Shown piece after piece: positions 1 through 6,638 of a stretch of DNA of 9,724 nt. Position 1 is the stretch's first letter; every line of letters begins with the position of its first letter. A program made the position numbers and the translations under genes. The DNA comes from Bacillota bacterium (lineage in GTDB: Bacteria; Bacillota; Clostridia; Oscillospirales; QAMX01), in the NCBI GenBank assembly GCA_029778935.1, contig JAKPBM010000195.1, forward strand, positions 1 to 9,724, read 5' to 3'. The notes beneath the pieces are model-generated. The model did no database searches. It had not been told where the DNA came from and saw nothing but the letters and a program-made list of their open reading frames with translations.

Positions 1-302
1 TACAACACCGCCGGCGGGTCGGGAATCTGCTTTAAGCGTTCGGGGTACGCCGCGTCCTGATAGGTAATCACCTGGATGTGTTTGGCGGCGCAGTCTTCCA
101 GCACGGTTTGGGCGGCGGCAAGGTTTTTGTCTTCCAAAAGGGCAATGTCCTCCGGCGCAAGCTCGCCGATTTGGGTAAGTTTTCCCTTGTCGGCCCGGTA
201 AATTTCGCCGGCGGAGCCAAACTCCTCTAGTAGCCTAGCGATTTTGCGGGAAGACAAGCCCGTTTTCGTCGAAAGCCAGACCCAATACGCAAGCAGTGCC
301 AC
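1..302 (-). CDS. dprA: DNA-processing protein DprA, N-terminal part (runs off the window)
   Basis: This frame is too short for a whole gene and is cut by the left edge; about 100 codons are visible. The translation begins MALLAYWVWLSTKTGLSSRK, continues through a helical SAM/HhH-like N-terminal region, and reaches VITYQDAAYPERLKQIPDPP followed by AVLY. That last stretch is the hallmark entry into the Rossmann-like domain of DprA/Smf. In the family, DprA binds single-stranded DNA and loads RecA during natural transformation; it is also widespread in bacteria not known to be competent. The start chosen is GTG at 302, about 7 nt after an AAGGAGG box. A GTG at 308 lies only 1-2 nt from that box and is unlikely. 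The box overlaps the stop of the RNA methyltransferase gene upstream, so the two are probably translationally coupled. The TrmH-dprA order is common in Clostridia. The catalogue of Rossmann residues is outside the window. Confidence 0.88.
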   Translation of the reverse strand, partial: MALLAYWVWLSTKTGLSSRKIARLLEEFGSAGEIYRADKGKLTQIGELAPEDIALLEDKNLAAAQTVLEDCAAKHIQVITYQDAAYPERLKQIPDPPAVL

Positions 303-314
303 AAACACCCCTCC

Positions 315-1076
315 TTACCGTTGCTGTACCGCGAGATAACAGAGGATGCCCGCCGCCACCGCCGCGTTGAGCGACTCGGCCCGGCCGGGCATGGGGATGC
401 GAATGCGCGCGTCGGAAAGTTTCAGCACCGTTTGGCTGACCCCCCTTGCCTCATTGCCCACGGCAATGCAGCAGCAGGCGGGCAGCAGCGCCTCCGGCGG
501 CACGCTGTCTTCCAAAACGGCGGCATACAGCGGAACGGCGAGAGCGGAAAGCGTACGTTCCAGCTCGTTTGGTTCCACTATATGAACGGGCAGGCGGAAA
601 ATTGCGCCCTGTGTTGCGCGAATCGTCTTAGGATTGTACACGTCGGCGGAGCCGGACGTAAGCAGCACGCCGTCAAAGGCGAAGGCGTCGGCGGTGCGCA
701 GAATCGTGCCTACGTTGCCCGGGTCGGCCAGCCCGTCTAAAAGCAGATACCTTCCGCCGGAAGGAAATTTGCGCCGCTCCATCCGGCAGGTAAAGACGAC
801 GCCCTGCGTCGTCTGCGCCGGGGCCACACTTTCCAATAGCTCGCCGGGAAGCAGATAAATGGGTATATCCGCCGAAAGGGCAGAAAGCTCTTCCGGCGGT
901 TTTTCCATGGCGGCGTATACCGCCGTAATCGGCGCCCGTTCCTTTAGCGCTTCCTGCAGAAGGTGGGGCCCTTCGGCCACAAATTCCCCTTCTTTTTTCC
1001 GCAAGGCGCTGTCTTTGGCAAGCAGGCGCAATCGTTTGACCTTTTCGTTACCGCGGGAGGTGATTTCCTGTCGCAT
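315..1076 (-). CDS. TrmH/SpoU-family RNA 2'-O-methyltransferase
   Basis: The 253-residue protein is a SPOUT-class methyltransferase, predicted to transfer a methyl group from S-adenosylmethionine to a ribose 2'-OH in rRNA or tRNA. Residues 1-100 form a SpoU substrate-binding-like domain, with GEFVAEGPHLLQEAL at about 30-44. The knotted catalytic domain carries all three family motifs: motif 1 DPGNVGTILRTAD (118-130), motif 2 AVGNEARGVS (205-214) and motif 3 IPMPGRAESLNAAVAAGI (227-244). Arg127 and Asn237 are the expected catalytic or cofactor-side residues. The length and layout resemble the YsgA/RlmB-like group, but the exact target nucleotide cannot be read from sequence, so no symbol is given. 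The ATG is 2 nt after the stop of the membrane protein gene, and a GGAGAGG box lies inside the end of that gene. Its own stop overlaps the dprA ribosome binding site. It is therefore an internal gene of the greA-lysS-dprA operon. Confidence 0.9.
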   Translation of the reverse strand: MRQEITSRGNEKVKRLRLLAKDSALRKKEGEFVAEGPHLLQEALKERAPITAVYAAMEKPPEELSALSADIPIYLLPGELLESVAPAQTTQGVVFTCRMERRKFPSGGRYLLLDGLADPGNVGTILRTADAFAFDGVLLTSGSADVYNPKTIRATQGAIFRLPVHIVEPNELERTLSALAVPLYAAVLEDSVPPEALLPACCCIAVGNEARGVSQTVLKLSDARIRIPMPGRAESLNAAVAAGILCYLAVQQR

Positions 1077-1078
1077 GG

Positions 1079-1726
1079 CTACCTCTCCGCTTCCAACAGC
1101 CCTAACAGGACGGCGTGCGCCTTGGCGTAATACTCCTCGTCGGGCAGTTTGCTGTTATACGGCTTGGTTTTGATGCAGGCAAACAGGGCGTTTTCGCCCG
1201 TTAGCCCGTGTTTTTGCGCCCAGGCCGTGTTTTCCAGCGGAATCACCGGCCCGGCCGCGCCGTATGCGGCGGCTTGTTCCGCGTTATACCGGCCCGGCTC
1301 GAAGGCGTACTTCTCCATGCAGGTCCTATCCATTATATACACGACCGTTTCCGGGTGCAAAAAGGAGGTGGCGAGTTTGGCCTTGTTTTCGCTCAGCGTC
1401 GCGTCAGCAATGGTGCCCGTCGTTTCCAGCAGAATCTCCGTGACGGCCGCCACCGTCTGCCCGTCGCCGTTTGCATCAGGCAGGTGTTTCTCGGCGGCCA
1501 GGTGCAAATCGTTATAAACCTGGATGCCCAGCGGCTTTGTCGTCAGCACCATGACAACGGCGTCGGCCTTGGGGTCCTTGTCGCGCAGCAGCCAGAACAT
1601 GCATACGCACACAACCGCCGCCAGGGTAAACAGAATCACGCCTTTGTAGTGGTACCACAGAACGTCCGTAAGCCAGACACGAAAGCCCAGCTCTTTGATT
1701 GTCCGTCTTTCGTTGTCAGGGCGCAT
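1079..1726 (-). CDS. small single-pass membrane protein of unknown function
   Basis: I do not recognise this 215-residue protein. It has a basic, amphipathic N-terminal stretch of about 28 residues, then one hydrophobic segment (about residues 29-47, GVILFTLAAVVCVCMFWLL), then a mostly soluble domain of about 165 residues. The positive residues before the segment (RR, K, R, K) suggest an N-in, C-out single-pass topology. No lipobox is seen, and the segment is too far from the N-terminus for a standard signal peptide. The outer domain alternates predicted helices and short strands (for example AVVMVLTTKPLG at about 55-66), with acidic and polar loops and no obvious catalytic motif. The gene lies 12 nt after lysS, with a GGGGGT box before its ATG, and 2 nt before the methyltransferase gene. 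It is thus clearly co-transcribed with translation genes, which may be the only clue to its role. Confidence 0.75.
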   Translation of the reverse strand: MRPDNERRTIKELGFRVWLTDVLWYHYKGVILFTLAAVVCVCMFWLLRDKDPKADAVVMVLTTKPLGIQVYNDLHLAAEKHLPDANGDGQTVAAVTEILLETTGTIADATLSENKAKLATSFLHPETVVYIMDRTCMEKYAFEPGRYNAEQAAAYGAAGPVIPLENTAWAQKHGLTGENALFACIKTKPYNSKLPDEEYYAKAHAVLLGLLEAER

Positions 1727-1738
1727 GAAAAGACCCCC

Positions 1739-3250
1739 TTAGCCCAAGGGCTTCATGGTGGGGAACAGAAGCACGTCGCGGATGGACGCGCTGTCGGTTA
1801 ACAGCATGACCAGCCGGTCAATGCCGAAACCAATGCCGCCCGTGGGGGGCATGCCGTACTCCAGCGCGGTGATAAAGTCGTCGTCCATGGGCATGGCTTC
1901 CTCGTCGCCTTTCTGGCGCAGCTCTACCTGCCGCTGGAACCGTTCTTTCTGGTCGATGGGGTCGTTCAGCTCCGCAAAGGCGTTGGCCATCTCCCAGCCG
2001 TTGACAAACAGCTCGAAGCGGTGGGTCAGGCGCGGGTCGTCGGCCTTTTTCTTGGCCAAAGGCGATATCTCAATGGGATGGTCGGTGATAAACGTCGGCG
2101 AAATGAGGGTCTTTTCCACCTTTTCTTCGAATATGGCGGACAAAACCTCGCCCCAGGAAGCGTCCTTGGCCACTTCCACGCCCAGTTTGGCCGCTTCGGC
2201 TCTTGCCTGTTCGGCGTCCAGGGACATAAGGTTCACGCCCGTCGCCTCCGCCACGGCGTCGGCCATGGAAACGCGGCGGAAGGGCGGCGTAAAGTCGATT
2301 TCCTTGCCCTGGTAGGTAAACTTCGTGGTGCCGAACACTTTCATAGCACAGCCGGTAAAGAGCCGCTCGGCCAGGTTCATCATGCCTTCCAGGTCGGTAT
2401 AGGCCTCATACAGCTCCAAAAGCGTAAACTCGGGGTTGTGGCGGATGTCCATGCCCTCGTTTCTAAACACGCGTCCCATTTCGTAGACCTTTTCCATGCC
2501 GCCGACAATGAGCCGCTTTAAATACAGCTCCAGCGAAATGCGCAGGTACAAATCCAAATCGAGGGCGTTGTGGTGGGTGACGAAGGGGCGGGCGGAAGCG
2601 CCGCCGTAAACCGTGTGCAGCACGGGCGTTTCCACTTCCACAAAGCCCATGTCGTCCAGAATGCGGCGGATTTCCGTTAAAATGGCGCTGCGCTTCAGCA
2701 TGGTGTCCCGCACGTCCTTGTTGACGATGAGGTCCACGTATCGCTGGCGGTAGCGCAGGTCCGTATCCTTCAGCCCGTGCCACTTTTCGGGCAGAATCTG
2801 CAGCGATTTGGTCAACAGCACGCAGGAGGAAGCATGGATGCTGGGCTCGCCCATTTTGGTGCGGAACACGACGCCTTTAACGCCGATAATGTCGCCGATA
2901 TCCAGTTTCTTGAAATGCTCGTACTCTTCTTCGCCAATGTCGTCCCGGCGGACGTAGACCTGCGTGCGCCCGGACTGGTCGGCAATGTCCACAAAGGCCA
3001 CCTTGCCCTTGCCGCGGTAGGCCATAATGCGGCCGGCCACGGAGACGGTTTTCCCTTCCAGTTCGTCAAACTTCTCCGCGACGTCGGCGCAATGGGCGTC
3101 CCGTTCATATTTGGTGATGACGAAAGGATCGCGCCCGGCGGCCCGCAGTTCCGCCAGCTTGTCCCGCCGCACCTTTAAAAGGGCGGGAAGCTGCTCCTGT
3201 TCCTGTTCCATGGTTTCCTGGGTTTGCGTATCGTTTAACAGCTCAGCCAT
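1739..3250 (-). CDS. lysS: lysyl-tRNA synthetase, class II
   Basis: The 503-residue protein charges tRNA-Lys with lysine using ATP. It shows the standard class IIb layout. After an acidic, Gln/Glu-rich N-terminal tail (about residues 1-22) comes an anticodon-binding OB fold (about 55-150, with [19 protein letters not shown]). The catalytic domain follows, with motif 1 around [10 protein letters not shown] (203-212), motif 2 [20 protein letters not shown] (257-276) and motif 3 [14 protein letters not shown] (471-484), including its Arg479. The C-terminus [13 protein letters not shown] is typical. Length matches the usual 490-505 residues. The start at 3250 is ATG with a GGAGGG box about 6 nt upstream. 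It lies 96 nt downstream of greA, an adjacency known in many Firmicutes. A terminator-like hairpin lies between the two genes, so lysS levels may be set partly by read-through. Nothing is missing from the active site. Confidence 0.98.
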   Translation of the reverse strand: MAELLNDTQTQETMEQEQEQLPALLKVRRDKLAELRAAGRDPFVITKYERDAHCADVAEKFDELEGKTVSVAGRIMAYRGKGKVAFVDIADQSGRTQVYVRRDDIGEEEYEHFKKLDIGDIIGVKGVVFRTKMGEPSIHASSCVLLTKSLQILPEKWHGLKDTDLRYRQRYVDLIVNKDVRDTMLKRSAILTEIRRILDDMGFVEVETPVLHTVYGGASARPFVTHHNALDLDLYLRISLELYLKRLIVGGMEKVYEMGRVFRNEGMDIRHNPEFTLLELYEAYTDLEGMMNLAERLFTGCAMKVFGTTKFTYQGKEIDFTPPFRRVSMADAVAEATGVNLMSLDAEQARAEAAKLGVEVAKDASWGEVLSAIFEEKVEKTLISPTFITDHPIEISPLAKKKADDPRLTHRFELFVNGWEMANAFAELNDPIDQKERFQRQVELRQKGDEEAMPMDDDFITALEYGMPPTGGIGFGIDRLVMLLTDSASIRDVLLFPTMKPLG

Positions 3251-3267
3251 GCTTGTCCCTCCAGTGG

Positions 3268-3299
3268 AAAAATATCTCCGGGCACAGCCTGCGCCCGGA
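3268..3299 (-). terminator. terminator-like hairpin between greA and lysS
   Basis: Read on the minus strand, TCCGGGCGC pairs with GTGCCCGGA. This gives nine base pairs including one G-U, with a five-base loop. It is followed by GATA and then a run of five T (3272-3268). The hairpin ends about 18 nt before the lysS ATG. The form fits a Rho-independent terminator or attenuator. The short T run and the intact operon order suggest partial read-through rather than a full stop. Confidence 0.45.
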
Positions 3300-3346
3300 T
3301 GAAAACCTTCCGGCGGCCGCGTAGGTTTCGCCGGACTTGGTAAACG

Positions 3347-3814
3347 TTACTGAATTTCCAAAATGGTGCACTCCTGCACGCCGGCAGGGGAGTGGAACGA
3401 CACTTTCTGGCCTACTTTGCCGTCGATAATGGCGCGGCCCAGGGGCGATTCGTCGGAAATCTTGCCCCGGCGGGGGTCCGCTTCCTGGGAGCCTACGACG
3501 GTGATCCATTCCGGCTCGTCGTCGCCGTACTGCAAAAGCACCCGGCTGCCAACGCTCACCCGGTCGGTGGGCAGATCGGCGTCGGACACGATGACGGCGT
3601 TTTCCAGTATGTTATCCAGCTCCTGAATCCGGGAGTAAAGCTTACCCTGCTCGTTTTTCGCTTCGTCATACTCGCTGTTTTCGGACAGGTCGCCGAAAGA
3701 TCGCGCTTCCTTTAATTTATTATTGACTTCGTCGGCGCGCTGCGTACGAAGGTAATGCAATTCTCTTTTGAGTTCTTCCAGCTTTTCCAATGTCATTTTG
3801 TATTCTTTGGCCAT
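3347..3814 (-). CDS. greA: transcription elongation factor GreA
   Basis: GreA binds the secondary channel of RNA polymerase and stimulates cleavage of backtracked RNA. From the chosen ATG the protein has 155 residues, close to the usual 158. The N-terminal coiled coil (about 1-75) carries the diagnostic tip FGDLSENSEYDEAKNEQ (40-56), with the acidic residues Asp42 and Glu45 that position catalytic magnesium. The C-terminal FKBP-like domain (about 80-155) contains ISDESPLGRAIIDGKVGQ. The start is taken at ATG 3814, giving MAKEYKMTLE, with a GAGG box at 3829-3826 about 11 nt away. An in-frame GTG at 3826 overlaps that box and cannot be the main start. The gene heads the lysS-dprA operon. Its leader contains a consensus promoter and an intrinsic terminator, listed separately. 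Confidence 0.97.
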   Translation of the reverse strand: MAKEYKMTLEKLEELKRELHYLRTQRADEVNNKLKEARSFGDLSENSEYDEAKNEQGKLYSRIQELDNILENAVIVSDADLPTDRVSVGSRVLLQYGDDEPEWITVVGSQEADPRRGKISDESPLGRAIIDGKVGQKVSFHSPAGVQECTILEIQ

Positions 3815-3920
3815 GATGTATGACACCTCGACTAAAATTATAAACGTCTGCCTTGCGGCGGGAAACTCCGGTTACAAAGTATATCTCCCCAAAGGGAAAA
3901 TATGTCTTGGCAAAAGGAAT

Positions 3921-3966
3921 AAAAAAACACCGCGCGGCGCAGAATTCCGCCGCAGCGCGCTTTTTT
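3921..3966 (-). terminator. intrinsic terminator or attenuator in the greA leader
   Basis: On the minus strand GCGGCG pairs with CGCCGC around an eight-base loop containing GAATTC. The stem extends by CGC/GCG past a bulged T. An A6 run before it and a T7 run after it (3927-3921) can extend the stem further. The T7 run follows the GC-rich stem directly, the classic form of a Rho-independent terminator, and the A6/T6 flank makes it plausible in both directions. It lies 110-117 nt downstream of the perfect promoter at 4045-4073 and about 107 nt before the greA ATG. It could stop the upstream ABC operon, and it must also act on transcripts from the greA promoter. Confidence 0.75.
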
Positions 3967-3997
3967 GCAAAAGGCGTATAGAACAATTTTCCCCGGC

Positions 3998-4015
3998 GGT
4001 GAAATTTCTTTCACC
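3998..4015 (-). promoter_or_regulatory. hairpin near the 5' end of the greA leader
   Basis: On the minus strand GGTGAAA pairs perfectly with TTTCACC (seven pairs) around a GAAA tetraloop, a GNRA-type loop that stabilises RNA. Just upstream, CACCC (4024-4020) can instead pair with GGGTG (4016-4012). This overlaps the first stem, so the two hairpins exclude each other. This is seen directly in the sequence. Whether it acts as a switch is inference. I do not recognise a known riboswitch class. Confidence 0.5.
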
Positions 4016-4044
4016 CCCAGGGTGCCTTTTTTGTTTCAAGCGAT

Positions 4045-4073
4045 ATTATACAGGCTGGTTTTCGGCCTGTCAA
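4045..4073 (-). promoter_or_regulatory. consensus sigma-70/SigA promoter for the greA-lysS operon
   Basis: The minus strand reads TTGACA (4073-4068), a 17-base spacer, then TATAAT (4050-4045). Both boxes and the spacing match the consensus exactly. Transcription should start near 4038-4036, giving a leader of about 225 nt before greA. The promoter lies between the glnQ-like stop and greA, so it separates the housekeeping operon from the transporter operon. Confidence 0.9.
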
Positions 4074-4130
4074 GGGATGGGAAGCGGGCAAAAACCGGAT
4101 TTTACAAAATATCTGATTTCCCTTCAAATT

Positions 4131-4910
4131 TTATCCGATATTTGCCTGACCTTCCTCCTGCTCTTTTGCGTCCCACCGGGCCAGGAAGGCGGCCAAACGG
4201 GCGTGGGTGGTGTTTTCAAAGATCTCCTTGGGCGTGCCCTCCAGGGCGATGACCCCTTCGTTCATGAAGATAATCCGGTCGGCCACATTTTTGGCAAACT
4301 CCATCTCGTGGGTCACGATGACCATAGTGGCGTCATTTCGGGCCAAATCCTGCATGACGGAAAGCACTTCGCCCGTAAGCTCCGGGTCCAAAGCGGAGGT
4401 AGGCTCGTCAAAGAGCAGAATGTCCGGCCGCATCATAAGCGCCCGCGCAATGGCCACCCGCTGTTTTTGGCCGCCGGAAAGGTTTTTGGGCAGCTCGTTT
4501 TTCTTTTCCAAAAGCCCCACCTGGCTTAACACTTCCGTCGCCCTGTCCTCCGCTTCCTTTTTGTCCATTTTTAAAACGGACAGGGGCGCCAAAAGCAGAT
4601 TCTGCCAGACGGTCATGTGAGGAAAAAGGTTAAAATGCTGGAACACCATGCCCATGCGCCGGCGGATTTCTTTAATTTCCTTTTCCTTAACATAGACGCC
4701 GTTTTCCACCAGCGGCCGGCCGCCCACATAGATGCTGCCCTCGTCGATCCGTTCCAGCTCGATCAGGCAGCGAAGCAGCGTGCTCTTTCCCGAGCCGGAC
4801 GGGCCGATAATCGCCACGACCTCCCCCTGGGAAACGGATAGATCCACGCCCTTTAACACTTCCAGCCCGCCGAATTTCTTTTTTACGCCTACGGCGTGGA
4901 TGATGTTCAT
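4131..4910 (-). CDS. glnQ: amino-acid ABC transporter ATP-binding protein (GlnQ/TcyC type)
   Basis: The 259-residue protein is the ATPase of a polar amino-acid uptake system and hydrolyses ATP at the cytoplasmic face of the membrane to drive import. All nucleotide-binding motifs are present: Walker [10 protein letters not shown] (36-44), Q-loop Gln91 in [12 protein letters not shown], signature LSGGQ (144-148), Walker B ILLFDEP (164-170) with Glu169, D-loop SALDPE, and switch His201. The [12 protein letters not shown] stretch is typical of the polar amino-acid (PAAT) family. The C-terminal tail of about 15 residues ([15 protein letters not shown]) is longer than in most homologues. The gene starts 12 nt after the permease stop, with TAGGAG serving as both stop and ribosome binding site. 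The symbol marks the family; glutamine is not shown to be the substrate. The only stop signal I see before the greA promoter is a weak AT-rich stem. Confidence 0.95.
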   Translation of the reverse strand: MNIIHAVGVKKKFGGLEVLKGVDLSVSQGEVVAIIGPSGSGKSTLLRCLIELERIDEGSIYVGGRPLVENGVYVKEKEIKEIRRRMGMVFQHFNLFPHMTVWQNLLLAPLSVLKMDKKEAEDRATEVLSQVGLLEKKNELPKNLSGGQKQRVAIARALMMRPDILLFDEPTSALDPELTGEVLSVMQDLARNDATMVIVTHEMEFAKNVADRIIFMNEGVIALEGTPKEIFENTTHARLAAFLARWDAKEQEEGQANIG

Positions 4911-4922
4911 AGTGCAACGCTC

Positions 4923-5570
4923 CTAAAAGGCATATTTACGTTCCAGATATTCAAACAGTTTCGTAAGCACGAAGGTCATCAGCAGGTAAAACACCGCCGC
5001 CACCCCGTAGGGCAGGACGGAGGCCGTGGAGTTCACCAGCGACTTGGCGTAGTGCAGCGTCTCGGTCAGGCCGATGGTGGTAATCAGCGCCGTGTCTTTG
5101 ACCAGCGTGATGCTTTCGTTGGACACGGGGGGCAGCACCACCTTGATCATCTGCGGAATCACAACCTTGAGCCGCACCTGCCACTTGGACAGGCCCAGCA
5201 CCTTCGCCGCTTCATACTGCCCCGCGTCGATGGAAAGCAGCCCGCCGCGGAAGATTTCGCAGAAGTACGCCGCATAGTTTAACACAAAGGTCAGGCAGGC
5301 GGCGTAAAACCGGTCCATCACCAGATACCGCCCCACGTAGGGCAGAAACGGCAGGCCGAAGCAGACGAAAAACAGCTGCAGCATCAAAGGCGTGCCGCGC
5401 ATGACAAAGACAAAGGCCCGGACGGGGGCCCGAAACAAGGCGATCTTGGACATGCTGATGAAGCTGAGTACCAGCCCCAAAGGGATAGCAAAGAACAGGG
5501 TGACGGCAAAAACCGTCACCGTGTTCCCAATACCCATTAATAAGATTTTAGATATGTTCGCAATACTCAT
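4923..5570 (-). CDS. amino-acid ABC transporter permease (HisM/GlnP family)
   Basis: The 215-residue membrane protein forms the channel of the importer. It has about five predicted membrane segments: near residues 10-40 (ILLMGIGNTVTVFAVTLFFA onward), 52-77, 85-110, about 155-170 and 185-205. The cytoplasmic coupling loop has the EAA signature YEAAKVLGLSKWQVRLKVVI (about 138-157), which docks on the ATPase. The N-terminal GIGNTVTV and MRGTPLMLQLFF motifs are those of the HEQRo/PAAT permease group, and length is normal for TcyB- or GlnP-type subunits. Only one permease gene is present, so the transporter is probably a homodimer of it. The ATG at 5570 is 10 nt after the binding-protein stop, with no strong Shine-Dalgarno, which suggests translational coupling. 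Substrate is not evident. Confidence 0.95.
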   Translation of the reverse strand: MSIANISKILLMGIGNTVTVFAVTLFFAIPLGLVLSFISMSKIALFRAPVRAFVFVMRGTPLMLQLFFVCFGLPFLPYVGRYLVMDRFYAACLTFVLNYAAYFCEIFRGGLLSIDAGQYEAAKVLGLSKWQVRLKVVIPQMIKVVLPPVSNESITLVKDTALITTIGLTETLHYAKSLVNSTASVLPYGVAAVFYLLMTFVLTKLFEYLERKYAF

Positions 5571-5580
5571 ATGTTACCGC

Positions 5581-6423
5581 TTACTCTGTCTGCTCGTGAG
5601 AAATCAGATACCGGCCGACGACCTCGTCCACCAGCAGCACGTCGATGCGGCCGATCTTCAGATCCAAGAACGCTGTCAGGTTCTCGCCGTATTCCACGAC
5701 TTCCGCCAGGGAGGCTTTCACATCGGGGAAGCTGTTCAAAGCGTCCACGGCGGAAGAACCGGCCTGCAGACCGAGCTTTTTGCCGGCCAGGTCGGCCTTT
5801 GTCTTAATGGCCGAGTCCTCGGCCACAATCATCACCTGCCGGTTGGCCAGGTACGGACGCAGCAGGCACATGGCTTCCGCCCGGTCGGGGGTGACAGTCA
5901 TGCCGTTCCAGACCACGTCGATGCGCCCGGAGGCCAGCTCGCCTTCCTTGCTGTTCCAGTCGATGGGCTGGAGCACCAGCGTGACGCCCAACCGCTTGCA
6001 GACTTCCTCGGCCAGGGAAATGTCATAGCCGATGATTTCGCCGGTGTTCGTGTCCCGGTAGCCCATGGGCGGGAAGCTGTCGTCCAGGCCGACGATCAGT
6101 TTCCCGGCCTGCAGGATTTTGTCCAGCGAATCGTCCGTCGGGTTGGAAAGGTCCTCGATGGGGTCGCTTTCCTTCAAAAACACGGGCGCGCCGAACCATT
6201 CGGTGTCGATTCGGTCCGTGGTGCCGTCGGCGGCCATCTCATTCAGAATCTCCTGCACCTTGGCGGCCAGGGCGATGTCGTTTTTGCGGAAGGCGATCGA
6301 GTAATACTCTTTGGCAAAATCGTCGTCCAGCACGACAAACTTCTTTTCCTCCGCCTTGCCGCAGGCAAACAGGCCCAGCAGCAAAGCCAGCGCCATCATA
6401 AGGACGAGAACCGTTTTCTTCAT
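5581..6423 (-). CDS. amino-acid-binding lipoprotein, apparently circularly permuted SBP_bac_3
   Basis: The start is ATG 6423 (MKKTVLVLMMALALL), behind a GAGGGG box 9 nt upstream. A longer frame to 6498 would put 25 hydrophilic residues before the signal peptide and overlap the promoter. The 280-residue product has a lipoprotein signal peptide with lipobox LFAC (Cys21), so it is anchored outside the membrane and delivers ligand to the permease. Residues 102-280 read as a periplasmic-binding fold from the usual first strand (KLIVGLDDSFPPMGYRD) through NGMTVTPDRAE, GLQAGSSAVDALN and VDEVVGRYLI, and then stop. The block that normally follows in this family sits instead at residues 28-78: KFVVLDDDF, EYYSIAFRKND, then VQEILNEMAADGT and EWFG. 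A linker of about 23 residues joins it to the fold. This is the pattern of a circular permutation at the hinge. Family order is known; permutation is inferred. Confidence 0.92.
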   Translation of the reverse strand: MKKTVLVLMMALALLLGLFACGKAEEKKFVVLDDDFAKEYYSIAFRKNDIALAAKVQEILNEMAADGTTDRIDTEWFGAPVFLKESDPIEDLSNPTDDSLDKILQAGKLIVGLDDSFPPMGYRDTNTGEIIGYDISLAEEVCKRLGVTLVLQPIDWNSKEGELASGRIDVVWNGMTVTPDRAEAMCLLRPYLANRQVMIVAEDSAIKTKADLAGKKLGLQAGSSAVDALNSFPDVKASLAEVVEYGENLTAFLDLKIGRIDVLLVDEVVGRYLISHEQTE

Positions 6424-6443
6424 CCGTTCCAACCCCTCTTTTG

Positions 6444-6464
6444 TACATTCACATTGTGACTGTA
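6444..6464 (-). promoter_or_regulatory. operator-like 21-base palindrome in the transporter leader
   Basis: On the plus strand the arms TACA-T-TCACA and TGTGA-C-TGTA flank a central T, so nine of ten bases in each arm match. It lies about 18-38 nt downstream of the predicted start of transcription and just before the ribosome binding site of the binding-protein gene. The position and symmetry suit a repressor site for a dimeric regulator. It is not a match I recognise: the half-site order is the reverse of a CRP box and does not fit the TnrA/GlnR pattern. Confidence 0.45.
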
Positions 6465-6488
6465 TTTTTATGCATTTATTTCGCGTTA

Positions 6489-6517
6489 ATTGTACCACGC
6501 ATTTTTCGGCTTGTAAA
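6489..6517 (-). promoter_or_regulatory. sigma-70/SigA promoter for the ABC transporter operon
   Basis: The minus strand shows TTTACA (6517-6512), a 17-base spacer and TACAAT (6494-6489), each box one base from consensus. The predicted start of transcription is near 6482, giving a leader of about 59 nt before the ATG at 6423. An inverted repeat (TTTCCCT at 6546-6552 and AGGGAAA at 6561-6567) lies upstream of the -35 box and may be a further protein site or simply part of the terminator region. Confidence 0.8.
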
Positions 6518-6592
6518 GAGAAACTCCGACGGTTTTTCTTTTTGCTTTCCCTTTGGGTTTAGGGAAAAGAACGATATTTGCCCCGTTTGGGC

Positions 6593-6624
6593 AAAAAATG
6601 AAAGGCAAGGCGCTCCCTTGCCTT
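6593..6624 (-). terminator. Rho-independent terminator after the glycosyltransferase gene
   Basis: On the minus strand AAGGCAAGG pairs perfectly with CCTTGCCTT around the loop GAGCG. The stem is followed by TCA and a run of six T (6598-6593). It lies 15 nt past the glycosyltransferase stop. A second small hairpin (TTGCCC/GGGCAA, 6578-6594) follows directly. Together they separate the surface-protein module from the transporter operon. Confidence 0.9.
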
Positions 6625-6638
6625 CCGTTGCGCCTGCT

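Noticed and set aside
3837..3842. TATAAT box on the minus strand just before greA
   Set aside because: There is no usable -35 box 17 bases upstream, and the transcript would begin at the ribosome binding site. The promoter at 4045-4073 is far better.
4090..4137. CGGAT/ATCCG stem plus T5 after the ABC ATPase gene as a terminator
   Set aside because: Only five pairs around a 32-base loop, overlapping the stop codon. The hairpin at 3921-3966 is a more likely end for that operon.
6424..6498. Upstream start extending the binding protein by 25 residues
   Set aside because: It would overlap the promoter -10 box and put hydrophilic residues ahead of a lipoprotein signal peptide; ATG 6423 has its own ribosome binding site.
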